Below are positions 9,422 to 19,162 of a stretch of DNA of 64,000 nt, one piece after another. The notes under the pieces are model-generated. The model did no database searches. It was not told where the DNA came from and saw only the letters and a list, made by a program, of their open reading frames with translations. Numbering within the stretch: the first letter of the stretch is position 1; each line of letters starts with the position of its first letter. The stretch comes from Marinobacter changyiensis. Lineage in GTDB: Bacteria; Pseudomonadota; Gammaproteobacteria; Pseudomonadales; Oleiphilaceae. Location: the NCBI RefSeq assembly GCF_009193265.1, contig NZ_VZZZ01000002.1, forward strand, positions 493,824 through 557,823, written 5' to 3'. The position numbers were made by a program, and so were the translations under genes.

Positions 9422-11347
9422 ATGCCTGTTGTAACCCTGCCTGATGGAAGTCACCGCAGTTTTGCGGAAGCTGTTACTGTTCATGATGTTGCTGCCGATA
9501 TCGGCGCTGGCCTTGCCAAAGCTGCACTGGCCGGTCGTGTTAATGGCCAGCTTGTGGACACCAGTTATCGCATTGAAGAGGATGTTGAGCTCGCCATTAT
9601 TACCGAGCGCGATGCCGACGGTGTGGATATCATTCGTCACTCCACGGCCCATTTGCTCGCGATGGCTGTTCAGGAGCTTTTTCCTTCAGCACAGGTGACT
9701 ATCGGCCCGGTCATTGATAACGGCTTCTATTACGATTTCAAATATGATCGTCCGTTTACCAATGAAGATCTCGCCAGAATTGAAACCCGCATGGAAGAAC
9801 TGTCAAGGCAGGATCTTCCTGTGTCCCGATCAATCTTGTCCCGGGACGAGGCCGTCAAGCTGTTCGACAGCATGGGTGAAGAATACAAAGTCAGAATCAT
9901 CCAGGACATTCCGGGTGAAGAGCCGCTGTCGTTCTACCGTCAGGGTGACTTTATTGACTTATGCCGTGGCCCCCATGTGCCCAGTACCGGAAAGCTCAAA
10001 GCCTTCAAGTTGACTAAAGTGGCCGGTGCCTACTGGCGCGGCGACACCAGCAATGAGCAGTTGCAGCGGGTATACGGCACCGCCTGGGGCAACAAGAAAG
10101 AGCTGAAAGCCTATCTGAACCGCCTTGAAGAGGCCGAGAAGCGCGACCACCGCAAGATCGGCAAAAAGCTCAACCTGTTTCACATGCAGGAAGAAGCGCC
10201 CGGCATGGTGTTCTGGCACCCGGATGGCTGGACTATCTATCAGGAAATAGAGCAGTATCTCCGTGTCCGTCTTCGCAGGCACGGTTATCAGGAGATTAAA
10301 ACACCCCAGGTAGTGTCACGCGTGTTGTGGGAAAAGTCTGGCCATTGGGACAAGTTCGGTGACGACATGTTTACCACCGAATCCGAGAAACATGATTTTG
10401 CCATCAAGCCGATGAACTGTCCTTGCCACATCCAGGTGTTTAATCAGGGCCTCAAAAGCTACAAGGATTTGCCTTTACGACTTGCTGAATTTGGCTCCTG
10501 CCACCGTAATGAGGCATCCGGTGCGCTGCACGGGTTGATGCGGGTGCGTGGGTTTACCCAGGACGATGCCCACATTTTCTGTGAAGAGAATGCGATTCAG
10601 GACGAGGTGTCAGCGTTCATTGAGTTGCTGCATGAAGTGTACGCAGACTTTGGCTTCTCCGAGATTCTTTACAAGCTTTCCACCCGGCCGGAAAAACGGG
10701 TAGGGTCTGATGAGGTTTGGGATAAATCCGAGGCTGCGCTCGAGAAAGCGCTCAATCGCGAAGGCGTCGATTGGGAATTGTTGCCGGGAGAAGGCGCCTT
10801 TTACGGGCCGAAGATTGAGTTTTCCCTGAAAGACTGTATTGGCCGGGTCTGGCAGTGCGGTACGATTCAGGTGGATTTCTCCATGCCGGGTCGCCTGGGA
10901 GCGCAATATGTTGCCGATAATTCCGAGCGCCGGACGCCGGTTATGCTTCATCGTGCAGTGCTGGGATCATTTGAGCGGTTTATTGGTATCCTGATCGAAG
11001 AATACGAAGGGGCATTCCCGGCCTGGCTGGCCCCGACTCAGGTTGCAGTGCTGAATATTACCGATAATCAGCGTGATTATTGTGAGAATTTGGCAAAAAA
11101 ATGGGATTCTTTAGGCTTTCGGGTAAATGCTGACTTGAGAAACGAGAAGATCGGCTTTAAAATCCGCGAGCATACTATCAACAAGGTTCCGTATCTGGTT
11201 GTCGTCGGCGACAAAGAAGTCGAAAACAACGCCGTTACGGTGAGAACCCGCAAAGGTGAGGATCTCGGAACCATGACGCTGGAAGCGTTTGAAGCCTTGA
11301 TGGCTGACGAAATCAAACGCAAAGGCAGAACCAAAACGGAGAACTGA
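9422..11347 (+). CDS. thrS: Threonyl-tRNA synthetase
   Basis: 641 residues, the usual bacterial length. Order: TGS domain (1-62, starting [10 protein letters not shown]), editing domain (about 65-225, with [12 protein letters not shown], the second zinc-type histidine region and [10 protein letters not shown]), class II catalytic core (about 240-535, with motif 2 region [22 protein letters not shown] and the zinc-binding cysteine in [10 protein letters not shown]) and the anticodon-binding domain (535-641). It charges tRNA-Thr in the cytoplasm and edits mischarged Ser. The ATG has a GGAG site. The leader contains two hairpins with threonine-anticodon loops, suggesting translational self-repression as in E. 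coli. It heads the cluster and its stop overlaps the infC start. Confidence 0.98.
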   Translation: MPVVTLPDGSHRSFAEAVTVHDVAADIGAGLAKAALAGRVNGQLVDTSYRIEEDVELAIITERDADGVDIIRHSTAHLLAMAVQELFPSAQVTIGPVIDNGFYYDFKYDRPFTNEDLARIETRMEELSRQDLPVSRSILSRDEAVKLFDSMGEEYKVRIIQDIPGEEPLSFYRQGDFIDLCRGPHVPSTGKLKAFKLTKVAGAYWRGDTSNEQLQRVYGTAWGNKKELKAYLNRLEEAEKRDHRKIGKKLNLFHMQEEAPGMVFWHPDGWTIYQEIEQYLRVRLRRHGYQEIKTPQVVSRVLWEKSGHWDKFGDDMFTTESEKHDFAIKPMNCPCHIQVFNQGLKSYKDLPLRLAEFGSCHRNEASGALHGLMRVRGFTQDDAHIFCEENAIQDEVSAFIELLHEVYADFGFSEILYKLSTRPEKRVGSDEVWDKSEAALEKALNREGVDWELLPGEGAFYGPKIEFSLKDCIGRVWQCGTIQVDFSMPGRLGAQYVADNSERRTPVMLHRAVLGSFERFIGILIEEYEGAFPAWLAPTQVAVLNITDNQRDYCENLAKKWDSLGFRVNADLRNEKIGFKIREHTINKVPYLVVVGDKEVENNAVTVRTRKGEDLGTMTLEAFEALMADEIKRKGRTKTEN

Positions 11348-11889
11348 TTATTAAACAGCGAACGAATCGGGGTGGGCGCGCTCCACGCGCGTCAATTAAT
11401 GAGAACATTCAAGCCACAGAGGTCCGTCTGATCGATGCCGAAGGTAATCAGGTAGGCGTCGTAACGATAGAGGAAGCCCTCAAGCAGGCGGAAGAAGCTT
11501 CTCTGGATCTGGTTCAGATCACGGATTCCGATCCGATCGTCTGTAAAATCATGGACTTCGGCAAGAAAATCTTCGATGAGAAGAAAGCGAAAGCTGCTGC
11601 CAAGAAGAAGCAGAAACAGGTGCAGGTGAAGGAAGTAAAATTCCGTCCCGGCACCGAAGAAGGGGATTATCAGGTAAAACTACGCAACCTGTTACGTTTC
11701 CTTGATAACGGGGACCGCGGAAAAGTCACTATCCGCTTCCGGGGACGTGAGATGGCACACCAGGAAATCGGTATGAAACTCATGAACCGGGTTGAAGCAG
11801 ATATTGAAGAGTTCGCCCAGGTAGAACAGCGGCCGAAAATGGAAGGCCGCCAGATGACCATGGTCGTGGCGCCCCGCAAAAAGAAGTGA
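11347..11889 (+). CDS. infC: Translation initiation factor IF-3, non-canonical ATT start
   Basis: The frame is homologous to IF-3 well upstream of its first ATG (11551): the codons from 11347 read (M)[20 protein letters not shown]..., which aligns with the conserved IF-3 N-terminal domain (INENI..EVRLI). No ATG, GTG or TTG fits, and two ATT codons lie at 11347 and 11350. The GGAG at 11338-11341 is 5 or 8 bases from them. With 11347 the product is 180 residues and the start overlaps the thrS stop; 11350 is equally possible. An ATT start is known for infC in enterobacteria and pseudomonads, where IF-3 discriminates against it and thus limits its own synthesis. The C-terminal domain ([21 protein letters not shown]) is complete. 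Neighbours: thrS before, rpmI after. Confidence 0.95.
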   Translation: MIKQRTNRGGRAPRASINENIQATEVRLIDAEGNQVGVVTIEEALKQAEEASLDLVQITDSDPIVCKIMDFGKKIFDEKKAKAAAKKKQKQVQVKEVKFRPGTEEGDYQVKLRNLLRFLDNGDRGKVTIRFRGREMAHQEIGMKLMNRVEADIEEFAQVEQRPKMEGRQMTMVVAPRKKK

Positions 11890-11907
11890 ACCTGACCGGG
11901 TAACGTC

Positions 11908-11928
11908 TCCCCCGTAATCTGCGGGGGA
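11908..11928 (+). promoter_or_regulatory. Hairpin in infC-rpmI gap
   Basis: Stem TCCCCCG / CGGGGGA with loop TAATCTG, followed by only a short T stretch. In E. coli the matching region takes part in L20-mediated repression of rpmI-rplT and in partial termination; here the role is inferred from position. Confidence 0.5.
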
Positions 11929-11982
11929 TTTGTCGTTCAGGCTCACACATTACTTTTAAAAGAGAATGCGGAGTTTTAAAAA

Positions 11983-12174
11983 ATGCCCAAGATGAAAACC
12001 AAAAGCGGGGCCACCAAGCGGTTCAAGAAAACCGCCAACGGCTTCAAGCACAAGCAGTCCTTCACCAGTCATATTATGACCAAGAAGAGCCCAAAGCGTA
12101 AGCGTCAGCTCCGGGGTACCAAGCTGATTGCCAAGGCTGATGTTGCTTCCGTCAAACGTATGATCGCGCTGTAA
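11983..12174 (+). CDS. rpmI: Ribosomal protein L35 (bL35)
   Basis: 63 residues, [20 protein letters not shown]..., a complete and typical bL35: very basic, with the conserved K-R-F-K start and the KRKRQLRG stretch. It binds 23S rRNA in the large subunit. It sits between infC and rplT in the classic order. The start has a GAATGCGGAG-type ribosome site. Expression is probably controlled together with rplT by L20. Confidence 0.98.
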   Translation: MPKMKTKSGATKRFKKTANGFKHKQSFTSHIMTKKSPKRKRQLRGTKLIAKADVASVKRMIAL

Positions 12175-12205
12175 AGCGCATACTGGATAAGAGAAGGATT
12201 AAACT

Positions 12206-12565
12206 ATGCCTCGCGTAAAACGTGGTGTCGTCGCGCGTCGTCGTCACAAGAAGATTCTTAATCAGGCCAAAGGTTATTACGGAGCTCGTAGCCGTGTTTA
12301 CCGTGTTGCCAAACAGGCGGTTATCAAAGCCGGTCAGTATGCATATCGCGACCGTCGTAACCGCAAGCGTGCATTCCGCGCACTGTGGATCGCCCGTATC
12401 AATGCGGGTGCCCGCGCTAACGGTCTGTCGTACAGCCGTTTGATTGCTGGCCTGAAGAAAGCAAATGTTGAAATCGATCGTAAGGTTCTGGCCGATCTGG
12501 CCATGAACGAGCAGCAAGCGTTCTCCGCTGTTGTCGAAAAGGCAAAAGCGTCTCTGACGGCTTAA
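12206..12565 (+). CDS. rplT: Ribosomal protein L20 (bL20)
   Basis: 119 residues, [19 protein letters not shown]..., the standard bL20. The basic N-terminal tail (about 1-60) binds 23S rRNA during large-subunit assembly; the C-terminal half is the part that in E. coli represses its own operon by binding a leader structure. It follows rpmI by 31 bases with an AGAAGGA ribosome site. A strong terminator-like hairpin stands between this gene and pheS. Confidence 0.98.
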   Translation: MPRVKRGVVARRRHKKILNQAKGYYGARSRVYRVAKQAVIKAGQYAYRDRRNRKRAFRALWIARINAGARANGLSYSRLIAGLKKANVEIDRKVLADLAMNEQQAFSAVVEKAKASLTA

Positions 12566-13708
<1,143 letters not shown>

Positions 13709-13805
13709 TTCACTGGCTCGAGCGGATAGAGTTGGTCCCGGGCCACAGTGATCAGCAAAAGCACCAAATAATCAGGCGTTATCGCATCAGAACAAGGCAC
13801 ACATC

Positions 13806-16178
13806 ATGAAATTTAGTGAACAATGGCTGCGCGAATGGGTCAACCCCCCGATCGATACACAGGCCCTGGTACATCAGATCACCATGGCCGGCCTGGAAGT
13901 AGACGGCTTTGAACCTGTAGCCGGGTCATTCTCCGGTGTTGTCGTCGGCGAAATTCTGGCGGTAGCGTCTCATCCGGATGCGGACAAACTGCGAGTGTGC
14001 CAGGTGGCCGGTGGCGACGAGCCGGTTCAGGTCGTCTGTGGCGCGCCCAACGTGCGGGTGGGAATGAAAGTGCCCTTTGCAGTGGTGGGTGCTGTTCTGC
14101 CCGGTGATTTCAGGATCAAGAAGGCCAGGTTACGCGGTCAACCATCCACCGGTATGCTCTGCTCCGAATCTGAACTGGGTTTGTCTGAACATCATGACGG
14201 CCTCATGGAACTGCCCCACGATGCGCCGGTGGGCAGGGATGTCGCAGATTACCTGGGCCTGAATGACGTCACCATAGACGTGGACCTGACTCCAAATCGC
14301 AGTGATTGCCTCTCGATTCGCGGCCTGGCTCGTGAAGTGGGGGTGCTGAACCAAATGGTTAGCGAAAGCCCCGAGATAACGCCGGTACCGGCCACGCATT
14401 CTGAAGTAATGGACATTGCCGTGAGTGCCGCGGAAGATTGCCCTCGCTATCTGGGGCGGGTGTTACGCGACGTTGACCTGACGGTGCCTGCGCCACTCTG
14501 GATGCAGGAAAAGCTGCGTCGGTCCGGTATCCGCTCCATTGATGCGGCAGTGGACGTGACCAATTACGTGATGCTTGAGCTTGGCCAGCCCATGCATGCG
14601 TTTGACCGGGATGAATTGCAGGGCGGGATTGTCGTTCGGTTAGCTCGTCTAGGTGAGAAGCTGGTTTTGCTGGATGGTCAGGAAGTAGAGCTGACTGAAG
14701 GCACCCTGGTAATTGCCGATCATGATAAGCCCGTTGCAATTGCGGGTGTTATGGGAGGTGAACATTCCGGGGTCAGTCCGAAAACCCGCGATCTGGTTCT
14801 CGAAGCCGCGTATTTCGAACCGGTCCGGCTGGCCGGAAAAGCCCGACATTACAGTCTCCACACTGACGCCTCTCACCGCTTTGAGCGGGGCGTTGACCCG
14901 GAGCTCGCCAGGGCTGCTATGGAGCGGGCCACAGAGCTGCTGATGGCCATTGTCGGGGGCGAGCCAGGGGAGATAGTCGAGGTTGCCAGCGATGCGCATT
15001 TGCCTGAGGCCCGGGTAATCGATCTCCGGGAACAATTGGTCGCCGATGTGCTGGGGGTAAAAATCGATCGCACCACGGTTGAGGAAATCCTGACCCGGCT
15101 GGGCCTGCATATTGATAAGTTGCTCAAAAATGGCTGGCGGGTCCGGGTACCGAGTTTTCGACCGGATATCGCTATTGAAGTGGACCTGATCGAAGAAATT
15201 GCCCGAATCTTTGGCTATAACAATCTGCCTGTGACCCAGGCGGAAGGTTCGCTCGAGCTCAAGCCGCAGGCGGAAGCGCGGCGTCCGGTGTCCGCGGTAC
15301 AGAGCTTCTTTGTATCCCGGGGCTATCAGGAAGCCATCACGTACAGCTTTGTGGACCCGAAAATACAGTCGGTTGTCGATCCCGACCATGAGGGCATTGC
15401 CCTGGCCAATCCGATCTCCATGGACCTTTCAGTGATGAGGACGACGCTTTGGAGTGGCCTCCTCAAGTCGGTCGATTACAACCAGAAACGGCAGCAATCC
15501 CGCGTAAGGCTGTTTGAAACGGGTCTGCGATTTGTCAAAAACGGTTCTGAAATCGACCAGCAACCGATGTTGGCAGGAGTCGTTACCGGTGCGCAAGTAC
15601 CTGAGAATTGGGCAAACGGTCGTCGTAACGCCGATTTTTTTGACCTCAAGGGCGAACTTGAAGCACTGTTTCAACTGCTGGGCATTACCGTTGAATTTGT
15701 CGCTGGCCAGCACCCGGCACTGCATCCGGGACAAACGGCCCGGATGAATCTCAATGGGCAACCGGTGGGTTGGATGGGCACCTTGCACCCCCAGGCACAG
15801 AAAAAACTCGACCTGAATGGCACGATCGTCGTGTTTGAGCTATTCTTGAATCCAATCCTTTCGGGATATGTGCCTAATTTCAATGAATTTTCAAAATTCC
15901 CTGAAGTTCGGCGGGATTTGGCTATTATTATCGGAAGTGATGTTACGTTTGCTGACGTTGAGCGCACCGCAAGAAAGGTGGCTGGCGAGCGGTTGACGGC
16001 ACTGCGTGCGTTTGATGTATATGAGGGGGCAGCTTTGGGTGAGGGCAACCGTAGCCTGGCACTGAGCCTTTTCTGGCAGCATCCGGATCGCACGCTTAAC
16101 GATGACGAGGTGCAAGAGCTCTTCGACGGCGTCACCTCGGCGCTATCAGAAGAGCTTGGAGCAAGATTGAGGAGTTGA
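13806..16178 (+). CDS. pheT: Phenylalanyl-tRNA synthetase beta subunit
   Basis: 790 residues, normal for the long bacterial form. Order: N-terminal OB-fold tRNA-binding domain (about 40-150, with SHPDADKLRVCQV), B3/B4 editing domain (about 210-395, with DVTNYVMLELGQPMHAFD), B5 domain (about 400-475, with RVPSFRPDIAIEVDLIEEIARIFGY), the catalytic-like domain and the C-terminal ferredoxin-fold anticodon-binding domain (about 698-790, starting FSKFPEVRRDLAII). It works with PheS and edits mischarged Tyr. ihfA begins three bases after the stop, so the two are co-transcribed. Confidence 0.98.
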   Translation: MKFSEQWLREWVNPPIDTQALVHQITMAGLEVDGFEPVAGSFSGVVVGEILAVASHPDADKLRVCQVAGGDEPVQVVCGAPNVRVGMKVPFAVVGAVLPGDFRIKKARLRGQPSTGMLCSESELGLSEHHDGLMELPHDAPVGRDVADYLGLNDVTIDVDLTPNRSDCLSIRGLAREVGVLNQMVSESPEITPVPATHSEVMDIAVSAAEDCPRYLGRVLRDVDLTVPAPLWMQEKLRRSGIRSIDAAVDVTNYVMLELGQPMHAFDRDELQGGIVVRLARLGEKLVLLDGQEVELTEGTLVIADHDKPVAIAGVMGGEHSGVSPKTRDLVLEAAYFEPVRLAGKARHYSLHTDASHRFERGVDPELARAAMERATELLMAIVGGEPGEIVEVASDAHLPEARVIDLREQLVADVLGVKIDRTTVEEILTRLGLHIDKLLKNGWRVRVPSFRPDIAIEVDLIEEIARIFGYNNLPVTQAEGSLELKPQAEARRPVSAVQSFFVSRGYQEAITYSFVDPKIQSVVDPDHEGIALANPISMDLSVMRTTLWSGLLKSVDYNQKRQQSRVRLFETGLRFVKNGSEIDQQPMLAGVVTGAQVPENWANGRRNADFFDLKGELEALFQLLGITVEFVAGQHPALHPGQTARMNLNGQPVGWMGTLHPQAQKKLDLNGTIVVFELFLNPILSGYVPNFNEFSKFPEVRRDLAIIIGSDVTFADVERTARKVAGERLTALRAFDVYEGAALGEGNRSLALSLFWQHPDRTLNDDEVQELFDGVTSALSEELGARLRS

Positions 16179-16181
16179 GGA

Positions 16182-16484
16182 ATGGCGGCTTTGACAAAGG
16201 CGGAAATGGCCGAACGACTGTATGAGGAACTGGGCCTCAACAAGCGTGAAGCCAAGGAGATGGTAGAAGCTTTTTTCGATGAAATCAGAGACGCTCTCAG
16301 TCACAACGAGCAGGTGAAGCTGTCCGGTTTTGGCAACTTTGATCTGCGCGATAAAAAGCAGAGGCCGGGACGGAATCCGAAAACCGGCGAAGAAATCCCT
16401 ATCAGTGCCCGTCGTGTTGTTACGTTTCGCCCAGGACAAAAATTAAAGCAAAAAGTAGAGGCGTATGCTGGAACCCAGTCATAA
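16182..16484 (+). CDS. ihfA: Integration host factor alpha subunit
   Basis: 100 residues, [35 protein letters not shown]..., a full IHF-alpha/HU-family protein with the DNA-intercalating arm [29 protein letters not shown]. It bends DNA as a heterodimer with IhfB (not in this window) in recombination, replication and transcription. It starts three bases after pheT with a GAGG site and overlaps the MerR-type gene by 20 bases, the arrangement usual in gammaproteobacteria. It is assigned alpha rather than beta by this neighbourhood and its sequence. Confidence 0.97.
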   Translation: MAALTKAEMAERLYEELGLNKREAKEMVEAFFDEIRDALSHNEQVKLSGFGNFDLRDKKQRPGRNPKTGEEIPISARRVVTFRPGQKLKQKVEAYAGTQS

Positions 16485-16830
16485 TAACGAGCTACCTACG
16501 ATACCGGGTAAGCGTTACTTCACTATCGGTGAGGTCGCAGACCTGTGTGCGGTAAAGGCGCACGTTTTACGTTATTGGGAGCAAGAATTCCCACAGCTTT
16601 CTCCGGTCAAGCGCCGGGGTAACCGTCGCTATTACCAGCGGGCCGATGTTCTCACCATACGCCAGATACGAAGCCTGCTGTACGAACAGGGTTATACCAT
16701 TGGCGGTGCCAAGCAAAAGCTCAGCAGCCACGAAAACAAAGATGACACTACCCAGTACAAACAACTGATTCGCCAGATGATTACGGAGCTGGAAGACGTC
16801 CTTGAGGTGCTCAACAGCCACACACGCTGA
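16465..16830 (+). CDS. MerR-family transcriptional regulator
   Basis: 121 residues. The winged-helix N-terminus (about 18-87: [61 protein letters not shown]) is a clear MerR DNA-binding domain with the usual R-x-Y-x-R-x-D turn. The short C-terminal helix (about 95-121) would dimerise; there is no cysteine cluster for metal binding and no ligand-binding domain. The gene overlaps ihfA by 20 bases and is commonly found right after ihfA in gammaproteobacteria, so it is co-transcribed with it. Its target is unknown. Confidence 0.93.
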   Translation: MLEPSHNNELPTIPGKRYFTIGEVADLCAVKAHVLRYWEQEFPQLSPVKRRGNRRYYQRADVLTIRQIRSLLYEQGYTIGGAKQKLSSHENKDDTTQYKQLIRQMITELEDVLEVLNSHTR

Positions 16831-16965
16831 GTGGCCCGGACTGGTTCTGCCGGTGAGTCAGTATTGTTTCAACAAACTCTTGCCATAGTGTTTATTTTTG
16901 CAGGGAGCTGGTGTAGACTTCGCTCCCGCTAAGCCATTGAGATTCCTCTTGTTGGCTCAGCGTCT

Positions 16966-17042
<77 letters not shown>

Positions 17043-17058
17043 ATTAGATTACATACTT

Positions 17059-17092
17059 AGCCCGGCATCGAAAGATCCGGGCTTTGTTGTTT
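17059..17092 (+). terminator. Terminator after tRNA-Pro
   Basis: Stem AGCCCGG / CCGGGCT (17059-17065 with 17077-17083), loop CATCGAAAGAT, followed by a T-rich stretch. It lies 16 bases after the tRNA CCA end. The rest of the gap to 17345 shows nothing I can support; just before the next ribosome site the string AACGAATGAA occurs twice. Confidence 0.85.
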
Positions 17093-17360
17093 CTGGAAAA
17101 CAGCCTTTATCGTCACCGTTTCTCGAACGCCAGGAAGGCTCGTCACCACTCCGTCTCCGTTTCGCATGCCTCCGCAACACCTCCTGTCAGTAATCCTCCG
17201 GGTTTCAAGTAGATCCGTACCCGCCAGTCTCCTTCCATCCGACGTTCGTTGAGCAGAACTTTTGACCGCATAATTAGTCAAGCTACACTTATTTCGGTGT
17301 ACGTGGAAATCGATAAAAACTACAACGAATGAATAACAACGAATGAAAGGAGAAGTTTCA

Positions 17361-18644
17361 ATGTCTCAAAAACCAACGATCCGGCCGTTCTGTGCGGTCC
17401 TCGCTTCTGCGGCGATTATCGGCGTGCCGGCCACTGCGACTTCAAGTACCGATACGCCCGAGCTCAGTCACACCACCGTGCTGTCCGATCTGGAAAACCC
17501 GTGGGATATGGCCTTCCTGCCTGATGGGACGATGTTCTTCACTGAAAAATGTCGCGGCCTGTCGGTGCGGCTCCCGGACGGCGAAGTTAACAATCTGCTC
17601 GGGATGGAGGGCACCGAAGGCTATGCCACCACAACAGACGATCTTGTCTGCCAGGGTCAGGCCGGGATGAACGGTGTCGCGATTGATCCCGATTTTGATG
17701 AGAATCGAACCATCTATGTGTACTCGGCATCCAGCATGTCCGATCCACGCACGAATCGGGTTCTCCGGCTGAAGGTGAACAGTGACGTCAGTAACGTCTC
17801 GGACCGCACCGATATTGTCGATGACATTGCTTACAAACCAGCCCCCACCGACCATCCGTTCGGCGATGCCGGCGCCCACAACGGCGGACGTATCCGTTTT
17901 GATCGGGATGGCCGTTTTCTCTACGTGACAACCGGCGACACCCATAACGGTGAAGTACCCCAATCGCCGACCCGTCTCGGCAGCAAGGTTCTGCGCATAG
18001 ACCGGGACGGCAAAGCAGCGGAAGGTAACAATCCTCCGGAAGGGTTTGATCCACGGACCTTTACCTACGGCCACCGCAATGTTCAGGGCCTTACCTTCCA
18101 CCCGAAAACCGGTCAGCCGATCGTGACCGAACACGGCCCCTGGCACTCGGATGAGGTCAATGCCTTGGTGAATGGCGGCAACAGCGGTTGGGATCCGCGC
18201 CCGAATATGGCCGGCCGTGGAGACTGCCCTGACGATTATTGCGGCTATGAACCCAATCAGAATGAAGGCATGGACCCGAAGGAACGGGCCGCCTATATGC
18301 CTTTGACGGACACTGAAACTTACCCAGATGCCCTGCAGCCAGCATGGAAAAACAATAACTTGTCCCAGGGCATTTCCGGTGCCGATTTTCTTACCGGTGA
18401 TCAGTGGGGCGCCTGGAATGGCCGCCTGCTTGTTGGTTTCATGGGAATCGGCTTCGGAGGTACACCGGTGGGACAGCGAATCAGCATGATTGACATCGCG
18501 GAAGATGGTCTCTCGGTCAACGATGTGGCTGAAATGCCTCTGCCCATGGGGTCAGCCCGCTTCCGGTCAATTGTTCAGGGTCCGGACGGCGATCTGTTCG
18601 TTGCAGTGGATGAAGGTGCAATCTACCGAATCACACCAGAGTGA
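17361..18644 (+). CDS. Periplasmic PQQ-dependent sugar (aldose) dehydrogenase
   Basis: 427 residues from the ATG at 17361, chosen because a perfect AAAGGAGA lies 7 bases before it; the earlier in-frame ATG at 17343 overlaps that site. Signal peptide to about residue 27. The mature protein has the soluble glucose/aldose dehydrogenase propeller signature: LENPWDMAFLPDGTMFFTE, then GMNGVAIDPDFDENRTIYVY, then HNGGRIRFDRDGRFLYVTTGDTHN, then YGHRNVQGLTFHP..TEHGPWHSDEVN, the last holding the catalytic His and PQQ contacts of the family. Sugars are oxidised to lactones with electrons passing to an acceptor, plausibly the small cytochrome c encoded next. PQQ would have to be made elsewhere or taken up. 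Confidence 0.92.
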   Translation: MSQKPTIRPFCAVLASAAIIGVPATATSSTDTPELSHTTVLSDLENPWDMAFLPDGTMFFTEKCRGLSVRLPDGEVNNLLGMEGTEGYATTTDDLVCQGQAGMNGVAIDPDFDENRTIYVYSASSMSDPRTNRVLRLKVNSDVSNVSDRTDIVDDIAYKPAPTDHPFGDAGAHNGGRIRFDRDGRFLYVTTGDTHNGEVPQSPTRLGSKVLRIDRDGKAAEGNNPPEGFDPRTFTYGHRNVQGLTFHPKTGQPIVTEHGPWHSDEVNALVNGGNSGWDPRPNMAGRGDCPDDYCGYEPNQNEGMDPKERAAYMPLTDTETYPDALQPAWKNNNLSQGISGADFLTGDQWGAWNGRLLVGFMGIGFGGTPVGQRISMIDIAEDGLSVNDVAEMPLPMGSARFRSIVQGPDGDLFVAVDEGAIYRITPE

Positions 18645-18647
18645 GTC

Positions 18648-18685
18648 CATGAAGCGGCGCTGTCATCAGGCAGCGCCGCTTCATG
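18648..18685 (+). terminator. Long hairpin after the sugar dehydrogenase
   Basis: Perfect 15-pair stem (18648-18662 with 18671-18685, CATGAAGCGGCGCTG / CAGCGCCGCTTCATG) with loop TCATCAGG, starting right after the stop codon. No T run follows directly, but a small AGCC/GGCT stem with TTTCTTTT comes next. It either terminates or separates dehydrogenase and cytochrome expression. Confidence 0.6.
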
Positions 18686-18738
18686 CCAGCCTAAGGCTTT
18701 CTTTTGATTCCAATACAACCTATCTGGAAAAGACCACC

Positions 18739-19056
18739 ATGAAGAGACCACTGTTTTTTGGCATTACTGCAGCTTTGACGATCGGTTGGGCCAGTGCCCA
18801 GGCTGCGGACATGTCGGCCGGCAAAACAATGTTCGCGGATGCTTGCGCCCAGTGCCATGGTCCGACGGGGAAGGGAATGGCGAGCTTCCCGTCGCTTAGA
18901 GGGCGGGATACGGATTACATCGAGTCCCGCCTTAAGCAGTATCGCGCAGGTGAGCGGGTGGGCGCGAACTCCTCCCTGATGATCCCCAACGCTGCCAATT
19001 TATCCGATGATGACATCGCCAATCTTGCTGCCTATATCGCAGAAAATTTCGATTGA
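18739..19056 (+). CDS. Small periplasmic class I cytochrome c
   Basis: 105 residues from the ATG at 18739: signal peptide of about 23 residues (cleavage AQA/ADM), then one haem-binding CAQCH at residues 36-40 and a likely axial Met81 in SLMIPNAANL. The size and GPTGKGMASFPSLRG segment match cytochrome c5/c553-type soluble carriers. It lies 94 bases after the PQQ sugar dehydrogenase in the same direction and is the obvious candidate electron acceptor. The frame is open further upstream to 18490, but that stretch is the dehydrogenase gene read in another frame. Confidence 0.93.
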   Translation: MKRPLFFGITAALTIGWASAQAADMSAGKTMFADACAQCHGPTGKGMASFPSLRGRDTDYIESRLKQYRAGERVGANSSLMIPNAANLSDDDIANLAAYIAENFD

Positions 19057-19132
19057 TCATTCCGGCGCGTTAGCCTGTTGGTTTGCATCAAAGGATCCGG
19101 TTTTATTGTTTCCCGGCTGTGAAGAAGGAGCC

Positions 19133-19162
19133 GCGCGGCCAAAAATTCAGAGTTGGCCGCGC
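19133..19162 (-). other. Hairpin across the 3' end of the betaine ATPase gene
   Basis: Perfect 10-pair stem GCGCGGCCAA / TTGGCCGCGC with a 10-base loop. It spans the stop codon of the ABC ATPase gene and lies between convergent genes (cytochrome c and proV). There is no T run on either strand; it could slow 3' exonucleases. Confidence 0.5.

Noticed and set aside
17057-17281. 74-codon open frame on the - strand after tRNA-Pro
   Set aside because: It starts inside the tRNA terminator, has an Arg-rich random-looking composition and no ribosome site or recognisable motif.
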